DNA of 64,000 bases. Source: an uncultured Lachnospiraceae bacterium. GTDB taxonomy: Bacteria > Bacillota > Clostridia > Lachnospirales > Lachnospiraceae. Under the pieces are notes generated by a model, which saw only the letters and a list, made by a program, of their open reading frames with translations, made no database searches and had not been told where the DNA came from. Location of the stretch: assembly GCA_902783375.1 (NCBI GenBank), contig CACZQN010000057.1, positions 1 through 64,000 of the forward strand. The letters are read 5' to 3'. Of this stretch, positions 58,264-64,000 are shown piece by piece (within the stretch, counting starts at the first letter, position 1; every line of letters begins with the position of its first letter). Both the position numbers and the translations under genes were made by a program.

Positions 58264-59484
58264 ATGGCTGGAAAGAAAGAACTGGGATATCGTCTGTTTG
58301 CCCTGAATTACCGGATTGCTTCGCACTTTTCCGTGCGGGGCGATTCGGTTTTTTCTGTGATGACCCATGATGCTTCGGAAACGGGCAATGTCCGGACGAT
58401 GGAGCGGTACGCGGCAGAGCACGGCGTGTTCTGCTTCACACACTACGGCAGAGAGCAGAAGGACGGACTGTCATCGGGAAATCCGGGGAAGATTCTTGAC
58501 TTCTTTTTCCGGAAGCCCTGGCAGATGGCGAGGGCCCGGTATATCCTGATGGACAATGAATTCCTGCCGCTCTCGTACCTCCGTGTGCGGCGGGAGACGA
58601 AGGTCGTCCAGCTCTGGCACGGAACCGGGACGATCAAGAAGTTCGGACAGGATGTGAATGAAGGCCGCCTGAAGGAACTGGAGAGACGGGCGAATGAGAA
58701 TATCGACCTTCTCCCGGTCAGCCATGAGAAGTGGCGGAGCATCTACGCCGGTGCCTTCGGCATTCCGGAATCAAAGGTCTGCGTGACCGGCCTGCCGCGC
58801 ACCGATGCGCTGCTGCGGGCCGCCAGAGAGGACACAGAAGGCGCCAGAGGGAGAGTACTGGCTTACCTGAAAGGACAGCAGGCAGCATTGCCAGCGTCCA
58901 TCCGGAGCTTCTATCTATACGCCCCGACATTCCGTGACGATGAGACGGCTGCACCGCGGCTGCATCTGGATCTTGGGAAGCTGACAGCGCTCCTGCCGGA
59001 GAGCATGACGATATTTGTCCGCCTCCATCCGGAGGTCGCGAAGCGGTGGCGGGAGCAGAAGGTGGGAGACACTGAAGGAGCGGCAAAGGCAGACGGGCGG
59101 ATTCTCGATGTTTCCGCGTATCCATCCCTGACCGATCTCTTCCTGGCGTCGGACGGGCTGATTACGGATTTCTCATCGATCATGTATGACTATGCGGTCC
59201 TCGGGAAGCCGGTCTTCTTTGCCGCAGATGACATGGAGCATTTCCTGAAAGAAGACCGCGGCGTCTACCTGCCTTATGGAGAGGACCTTCCGGGCCTGAT
59301 CTGTCATGACGAGAAGGAACTGGCTGAGGCGATTGCAGGGGAGACTGCGGGAGCTGCTTCCGGATCCGCGAAAGAGGAAACAACGCTGACGTCGCAGGCG
59401 AAGAGAGAGGCTTTCCTTGAAGCAAATTATGCGTTCCTGGACGGGAATGCCTGCGCAAGAATCTGGGAATGGATGCGCCGCTGA
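58264..59484 (+). CDS. CDP-glycerol glycerophosphotransferase family protein, divergent
   Basis: A 406-residue member of the same family, with LWHGTGTIKKFGQDV near residue 117, LYAPTFRDDE near 219 and DGLITDFSSIMYDYA near 297. It is less like the other two, and might be a primase (TagB-like) or transfer a different polyol. AAAGGAGA lies before the ATG. It is the last gene of the envelope operon; a bidirectional terminator follows. Confidence 0.9.
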   Translation: MAGKKELGYRLFALNYRIASHFSVRGDSVFSVMTHDASETGNVRTMERYAAEHGVFCFTHYGREQKDGLSSGNPGKILDFFFRKPWQMARARYILMDNEFLPLSYLRVRRETKVVQLWHGTGTIKKFGQDVNEGRLKELERRANENIDLLPVSHEKWRSIYAGAFGIPESKVCVTGLPRTDALLRAAREDTEGARGRVLAYLKGQQAALPASIRSFYLYAPTFRDDETAAPRLHLDLGKLTALLPESMTIFVRLHPEVAKRWREQKVGDTEGAAKADGRILDVSAYPSLTDLFLASDGLITDFSSIMYDYAVLGKPVFFAADDMEHFLKEDRGVYLPYGEDLPGLICHDEKELAEAIAGETAGAASGSAKEETTLTSQAKREAFLEANYAFLDGNACARIWEWMRR

Positions 59485-59493
59485 GCGAAATAA

Positions 59494-59529
59494 AAAAATG
59501 CGTACTGAATGAAATCAGTACGCATTTTT
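59494..59529. terminator. Bidirectional terminator between convergent genes
   Basis: AAAAATGCGTACTGA/TCAGTACGCATTTTT, perfect 15-bp stem with a short loop, ends in T-runs on both strands. The right arm contains the stop codon of the minus-strand gene. Confidence 0.9.
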
Positions 59530-60915
59530 ATTGATGAACCCTTTGAACAGGGTCATGATCAGGATCTTGATGTCCATCAGGTAGGTCCAGTTCTCGATGT
59601 AGTAGAGGTCGTATTCGATTCGCTTCCGGATGGAGGTATCGCCGCGGTAGCCATTCACCTGAGCCCAGCCGGTGATGCCGGGACGGACCTGATGCTTGAT
59701 GTTGTAGCGGGGAATCTCCTCCTGGAACTTCTGGACGAAGAAGGGACGCTCCGGGCGCGGCCCGACCAGACTCATGTCACCCTTGAGGACATTGAAGATC
59801 TGCGGCAGCTCGTCGATACTGGTCTTCCGGATGAATTTCCCGATCGGCGTGACGCGGGGGTCATCCCGCTTGGTCCAGGCCTTCTTCTCCTGGGCCGGAT
59901 CCTGCACCTCCATGGAGCGGAACTTGTACATCTGGAATTCCTTGTTGTGGAGGCCGACACGCACCTGCTTGAAGATCAGCGGTCCCGGCGACGTCGCCTT
60001 GATGATGATCGAGACGATGATCATCGGGATGCCGAAGATGATCAGCATAACGACAGCGCCGAACAGATCCGTGATCCGCTTGATCACCCGGTTGACGGTG
60101 TTCGTCAGCGGGACGTGGCGGATGTTGACGACCGGAAGACCGTCCAGGTCTTCGGTGTGCGCCGTGGTCGGAATGATGTTGCCGTAGTCCGGGACGAACT
60201 GGGTGTGCACACCGGACTTCTCACAGGTCGCGACAATTCCTTCGAGCATGGAGAAATTCTTCAGCTGCAGGGTGATGGCGATCTCGTCAAAGGTATGCTC
60301 GGCGAGCATCTGCGGGAGGATCTCCGTCGTTCCGATGATCTTGATTCCCTTATATTCATGGCCGATCCGGCGCTCATCATCCAGAATCCCGTAGACGTGG
60401 TAGCCCCACTCCGGATTCGCAAGGATCCGGTCGATGTAGCTCTTGGTCGCCTGGCTGTAGCCGACAAACAGGATGTGCTTCTGGTTGAAGCCGCGCAGCC
60501 GCGCCTCGTAGAGGACATTCCGCAGAAAATAGCGGAACGTCAGGCCGAGGAAGATGTTGATGCCGAAGAAAAAAAAGATGAACGAACGCGAGATGTCCAT
60601 CTCCCGGAAGAAATACAGCAGGACCGGGAAGCAGAGCACGGCGATGACATTCGCCCGGATGAAGATCTCAAATTCATACCGCAGCCGCTTCGCCCGCATC
60701 GGCGTGTAGAGGCCGCACAGGTGGTAGATGATCAGGTAGACCGGTACCAGATAGATCAGCCACTCCATGTAGTGGGAGAGTGGGTACCACAGCGCATGCT
60801 GCGGCGGGAAGATCTCAAAGCGGATCGCGTAGGCCAGAACGAAGGACAGGACGATCATCACTGCATCGATCAGCACGTAGATCCGGTTGAGGGATTGCTG
60901 GTTTTCTTTTATCAT
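59515..60915 (-). CDS. Polyprenyl-phosphate sugar-1-phosphate transferase (WcaJ/EpsE-like)
   Basis: A 466-residue membrane enzyme. Four to five N-terminal membrane helices (to ~residue 130) precede a CoA-binding-like Rossmann domain (HILFVGYSQATKSYIDRI near 165). A further helix leads to the catalytic bacterial sugar transferase domain (SPGPLIFKQVRVG, YKFRSM, KTSIDELPQ, VGPRPERP). It transfers a hexose-1-phosphate to undecaprenyl phosphate, starting an exopolysaccharide or wall glycan. It faces the envelope operon tail-to-tail. No polymerase genes are in the window. Confidence 0.94.
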   Translation of the reverse strand: MIKENQQSLNRIYVLIDAVMIVLSFVLAYAIRFEIFPPQHALWYPLSHYMEWLIYLVPVYLIIYHLCGLYTPMRAKRLRYEFEIFIRANVIAVLCFPVLLYFFREMDISRSFIFFFFGINIFLGLTFRYFLRNVLYEARLRGFNQKHILFVGYSQATKSYIDRILANPEWGYHVYGILDDERRIGHEYKGIKIIGTTEILPQMLAEHTFDEIAITLQLKNFSMLEGIVATCEKSGVHTQFVPDYGNIIPTTAHTEDLDGLPVVNIRHVPLTNTVNRVIKRITDLFGAVVMLIIFGIPMIIVSIIIKATSPGPLIFKQVRVGLHNKEFQMYKFRSMEVQDPAQEKKAWTKRDDPRVTPIGKFIRKTSIDELPQIFNVLKGDMSLVGPRPERPFFVQKFQEEIPRYNIKHQVRPGITGWAQVNGYRGDTSIRKRIEYDLYYIENWTYLMDIKILIMTLFKGFINKNAY

Positions 60916-61094
60916 AAAGGATGCTCTTTCTTTCGTGGTTGTAAAACTGCATCCCCATTATAGCCGATTCTTTCTAAATATGCTATGAAATCTTGATAAA
61001 TAATCCCAATTGTTCACATGAAATTCACAATCTTCGCTTATGATGGGCGTGTAGGAGTGACCCGCGGAACCATTTGCGCGGAGAAAGGACTGAA

Positions 61095-63080
61095 ATGAAC
61101 GAAAACGATAGAAGAGATGAAGAGTTCTCGAATGTGAGCGATTATCTTTCTCAGATCCGGGATGCGCAGGAACAGCAGCCATCGGAACCGGTGGAAGATG
61201 TCGAAACGGTCGAAGAAGTGACGGAGACCGCGGAAGAGACCGTGACCGGAGAGGATGCGGCACAGCCGTCCGATGCGGCCGAGAACACAGAAACCACGGA
61301 GACTGTCTGGCATGCGGCAGAATCCGGGAGCGCAGATGCGCATCAGGATTCCTACGGGAGTTCAGAGAGCATGACGACCTCCGGTGCACCGAACTATTAT
61401 GTACAGCAGCCGGATACTCCGGAGAAGAAGCGGAAAGGATCGGGGCTGGTTGTGGCAGCGATCGCCGTCGTGCTGATCCTGGCTGTCGCGATCTCTGCGA
61501 CGGTCGGTGCGAGCGTCGGCTATCTGACGAGCAAAAATCAGACACAGGCATCCTCCCAGACCAGTACGGAACAGACAGATCCGAACCAGAATGTCACGCA
61601 GAATGCACCGACTGACAGAAACGGCGGTCTGAACCGCAGACCGGGCGGTGATGATGGCAATACCCCGCCGGAGCGGAGAGAAGGACAGGAGGGAGAGGCC
61701 CTCGGCGAAACCCTTCCGAAGCAGAGCAATCCGGAAAACAATGGTGTTTCGATCGGCCAGACCGCAACGGCCGGGAAGGTGGACCTCGGAATCGCCGGTG
61801 ATCTTTCTCCGATCGTCGAGGCCGTCATGCCGTCGATCGTTGCGATCACCAGCCAGTCGACACAGACCGTGCAGAGCTATTTCGGCGCCTATACGAGAGA
61901 TGTTGTCGGTGCCGGATCCGGCGTGATCTTCGATCAGGAAGATGACCGGATTCTGATTATGACAAACAATCACGTCATCGAGGGTGCAAAGAGCATCGCC
62001 ATTACCTTCAGTGATGAAGAGATCGTGGAAGGCCAGATCGTCGGAACAGCAGCAGGGAAGGATCTTGCTGTGGTCGAGGTCATGAAGGAAGATATGAAGC
62101 CGGAGACGCTCGCCGCAATCAAGGTGGCAACACTCGGTGATTCTGACCAGATGAAGGTTGGCCAGATGGTCCTTGCCATCGGCAATGCGCTTGGCTACGG
62201 CCAGTCGCTGACGGTCGGCTACATCAGTGCGCTCGACCGTGTGGTGACGGTGGATGGCGTGACGCTGTCCCTCCTGCAGACGGATGCGGCAATCAACCCG
62301 GGCAATTCCGGTGGTGCCCTGATCAACCTGTCCGGTGAAGTCATCGGCATCAATTCCGTCAAATTTGCCGATGAAGATGTCGAGGGCATGGGCTATGCGA
62401 TCCCGATGGACACAGCTGTTCCGGTTGTGGAAAGCCTGCGGAACGTGGTGCCGGAAGAAGAGCGTGGCTTCATCGGGATCTACTACCGTGAGATCACCGA
62501 TGAGACACATAACTACTACAATATCCCTTACGGCCTGTATGTGACGGGCCTTGCCGAGGGCGGCGCAGCCGAGAAGGCAGGCGTCCAGGTCGGTGATATC
62601 GTGATCGCAGTGGATGGCGAACAGGTGCTGAGTTCTGCAGATGTCACCTATGCGCTGCAGTCGAAGAAGGCGGGCGATCGCGCGACCATTACCGTTGAAC
62701 GGTACCAGGAAGGCGTCTACGAGGAGACCGATATTGATCTGATCCTCGGTGAGAAGCCTGCAGAACCGGCGCAAACAGAACAGGGGACACCAGACCAGCA
62801 GATGCCGGAGGAACAGAACCCGAACCAGCAGGCACCGGACCAGCAGAACCCGGGCGAACAGACACCGGATCAGCAGACACCGTTCCCATACTGGATGTTC
62901 CCGGATGGTGATGACGATGACGACGAAGGCTACAATCCTTTTGGCTGGCTCTTCCCGTATCTGAACGGCCTCTACCCGGATGAAGAAGGTGGAAGTTCTT
63001 CCAACAACGGAAATGGCAGCGGAAGCGACAGCGGCAACAGCAACAACAGCGGCAATGGCGGCGCCATTCCGCGGAGATAA
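61095..63080 (+). CDS. HtrA-like S1C serine protease with PDZ domain and low-complexity ends
   Basis: A 661-residue membrane-anchored protease. An acidic, Glu/Thr-rich cytoplasmic part (~1-110) is followed by one membrane helix (~120-142), a Gln/Asn/Pro-rich linker, and the trypsin-like domain with His293 (TNNHVIEG), Asp323 (GKDLAVVEV) and Ser405 (NPGNSGGAL). A PDZ domain lies at ~470-555. The final ~100 residues are Gln/Pro/Asn-rich (PDQQ/PNQQ units), with a short DDDDDE and aromatic patch and a Ser/Asn/Gly end. It degrades or refolds misfolded secreted proteins at the wall. The start at 61095 has GAAAGGA. Confidence 0.93.
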   Translation: MNENDRRDEEFSNVSDYLSQIRDAQEQQPSEPVEDVETVEEVTETAEETVTGEDAAQPSDAAENTETTETVWHAAESGSADAHQDSYGSSESMTTSGAPNYYVQQPDTPEKKRKGSGLVVAAIAVVLILAVAISATVGASVGYLTSKNQTQASSQTSTEQTDPNQNVTQNAPTDRNGGLNRRPGGDDGNTPPERREGQEGEALGETLPKQSNPENNGVSIGQTATAGKVDLGIAGDLSPIVEAVMPSIVAITSQSTQTVQSYFGAYTRDVVGAGSGVIFDQEDDRILIMTNNHVIEGAKSIAITFSDEEIVEGQIVGTAAGKDLAVVEVMKEDMKPETLAAIKVATLGDSDQMKVGQMVLAIGNALGYGQSLTVGYISALDRVVTVDGVTLSLLQTDAAINPGNSGGALINLSGEVIGINSVKFADEDVEGMGYAIPMDTAVPVVESLRNVVPEEERGFIGIYYREITDETHNYYNIPYGLYVTGLAEGGAAEKAGVQVGDIVIAVDGEQVLSSADVTYALQSKKAGDRATITVERYQEGVYEETDIDLILGEKPAEPAQTEQGTPDQQMPEEQNPNQQAPDQQNPGEQTPDQQTPFPYWMFPDGDDDDDEGYNPFGWLFPYLNGLYPDEEGGSSSNNGNGSGSDSGNSNNSGNGGAIPRR

Positions 63081-63134
63081 TCCTTAATACAACAGAATAA
63101 AGGGCGGCTGCCCCGGACGGGCAGTTGCTAAGAT

Positions 63135-63180
63135 TTGACATTGAACAGTACAGCAAAATATGATAAAGTTGTACTGTTCA
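63135..63180 (+). promoter_or_regulatory. Promoter flanked by perfect inverted repeat
   Basis: TTGACA (63135-63140), 18 bp, TATGAT (63159-63164). TGAACAGTACA (63142-63152) and TGTACTGTTCA (63170-63180) are perfect 11-bp inverted repeats enclosing the -10: an operator dyad or, if transcribed from upstream, a hairpin. Confidence 0.6.
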
Positions 63181-63248
63181 TTGTTGTTTACAGATCCCTG
63201 TTCCGTTCGGTATGAACAGGGATGATGAAAGAAGAAAAGCGGAGTTAC

Positions 63249-64000
63249 ATGGCTGTATATGAATTGATTGCCCCCTGTCATTTCGGTCTGGAGGCGGTAC
63301 TGAAAAGAGAGATTCAGGATCTCGGATATGAGATCACGGAAGTGGTCGACGGCAGAGTGTCGTTCACCGGGGATATTTCTGCGGTGGCGCGGGCGAATGT
63401 GTTCCTGCGCACCTGCGAGCGCGTGCTGGTGAAGGTCGGCAGTTTCCACGCGGAAACATTTGACGAATTATTTGAAGGGACCAAAGCCCTGCCGTGGGAG
63501 AGCTTCCTGCCGAAGGATGCAAAGTTCTGGGTGAAGAAGGCTTCCTCCGTGAAGAGCAAGCTGTTCTCACCATCGGATATTCAGCGGATCATGAAGAAGG
63601 CGATCGTGGAGCGCCTGAAGATCCAGTATCACATGGAATGGTTCCCGGAGGACGGGAAGGAGTATCCGATCCGGGTCTCGCTGTTAAAGGATGAAGTGCT
63701 GGTGGCGCTTGACACCTCCGGAGAATCGCTGCACAAGCGCGGCTACCGGAAATTTACGAGCGAGGCGCCGATCTCGGAGACGCTGGCCTCTGCGCTGATT
63801 CTGCTGACGCCGTGGAAGAAGGATCGGATTCTGATCGATCCGTTCTGCGGATCCGGGACGATCCCGATCGAAGCGGCCATGATCGGCATGAACATCGCGC
63901 CGGGAATGCGGCGGGATTTTACGGCCATGGACTGGGATTTTGTTCCGCGGAAGACCTTCGATGCGGCAAGGCGGGAAGCGGAGACGAAGATCGACCGGGA
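63249..64000 (+). CDS. THUMP-domain class I SAM-dependent RNA methyltransferase, 3' end beyond window
   Basis: The open frame runs from ATG 63249 to the window end (about 250 codons seen; the family is usually ~380). It opens MAVYELIAPCHFGLEAVLKR, typical of RlmL/YpsC-type proteins. A THUMP region (~residues 45-160) follows, then SEAPISETLASAL and the methyltransferase motif DPFCGSGTIPIEAA near 196. It methylates a guanine in 23S rRNA or tRNA; which position is not fixed by sequence. GCGGAG precedes the ATG. Confidence 0.92.
   Translation, partial: MAVYELIAPCHFGLEAVLKREIQDLGYEITEVVDGRVSFTGDISAVARANVFLRTCERVLVKVGSFHAETFDELFEGTKALPWESFLPKDAKFWVKKASSVKSKLFSPSDIQRIMKKAIVERLKIQYHMEWFPEDGKEYPIRVSLLKDEVLVALDTSGESLHKRGYRKFTSEAPISETLASALILLTPWKKDRILIDPFCGSGTIPIEAAMIGMNIAPGMRRDFTAMDWDFVPRKTFDAARREAETKIDR

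Noticed and set aside
59509-60963. Plus-strand frame of 484 codons opposite the sugar transferase
   Set aside because: The minus strand carries all sugar-transferase motifs and membrane helices; the plus frame is a charged shadow.
1-64000. Transposase, integrase, phage or restriction genes
   Set aside because: None recognised; the pilus locus therefore lacks visible mobile-element borders within the window.

Overview
The window is chromosomal DNA from a Gram-positive Clostridia-type bacterium, most probably a moderately GC-rich member of the Lachnospiraceae. The pointers are strong AGGAGG ribosome sites, meso-diaminopimelate dehydrogenase, sortase-assembled pili, CdaA/YbbR c-di-AMP genes, CDP-glycerol wall-polymer genes and NCS2/AzgA and Pot transporters. 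I saw no rRNA, tRNA, CRISPR array, transposase or phage gene. This placement rests on gene content and remembered family resemblance, not on a search.

Layout. 1-9200: a small conserved coiled protein, a DUF1538 membrane protein with a tandem P-II-like partner, two CNNM/CBS transporters, a Cof-type HAD phosphatase, MetY, and a VTT-domain protein whose 3' end overlaps a convergent HdeD/DUF308 gene by 198 bp. 9460-14652: a XRE-cupin regulator and a complete Pot-type spermidine/putrescine transporter with an oversized ATPase and a membrane-anchored binding protein. 14855-21915: an NCS2 purine permease, an MFS-like protein with two small membrane proteins, an AlkZ-related/EVE-like fusion, an anti-sigma-like/STAS pair, and Ddh. 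22079-26049: a GH36 alpha-galactosidase and a DUF4143 AAA ATPase.

26348-44361 is the accessory heart of the window: a sortase-dependent pilus locus. It runs coiled-coil protein, dedicated signal peptidase I, giant LPSTG adhesin, LPETG major pilin, class C sortase, proline-rich stalk protein with a non-LPXTG sorting signal, and a second giant LPSTG adhesin with a fibro-slime domain. The two giant proteins share an N-terminal region. Part of the locus (about 28.5-36 kb) looks more A+T-rich than its surroundings. Phased GTAAC repeats lie before the first adhesin, and a hairpin closes over a strong ribosome site between the first adhesin and the pilin.

44498-47662 holds an alpha/beta hydrolase, a PatB-type C-S lyase (minus strand) and a NUDIX hydrolase, the last two diverging across a nested dyad. 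47817-59484 is a long co-oriented envelope operon: two membrane proteins, CdaA, YbbR/CdaR, a GT2-TagF fusion, TagG, TagH, TagD, a HAD phosphatase and two more CDP-glycerol glycerophosphotransferase-family proteins. It physically joins c-di-AMP synthesis to teichoic-acid-type polymer synthesis and export. 59515-64000 has a polyprenyl-phosphate sugar transferase (minus), an HtrA-like protease with an unusual tail, and the start of a THUMP RNA methyltransferase cut by the window edge.
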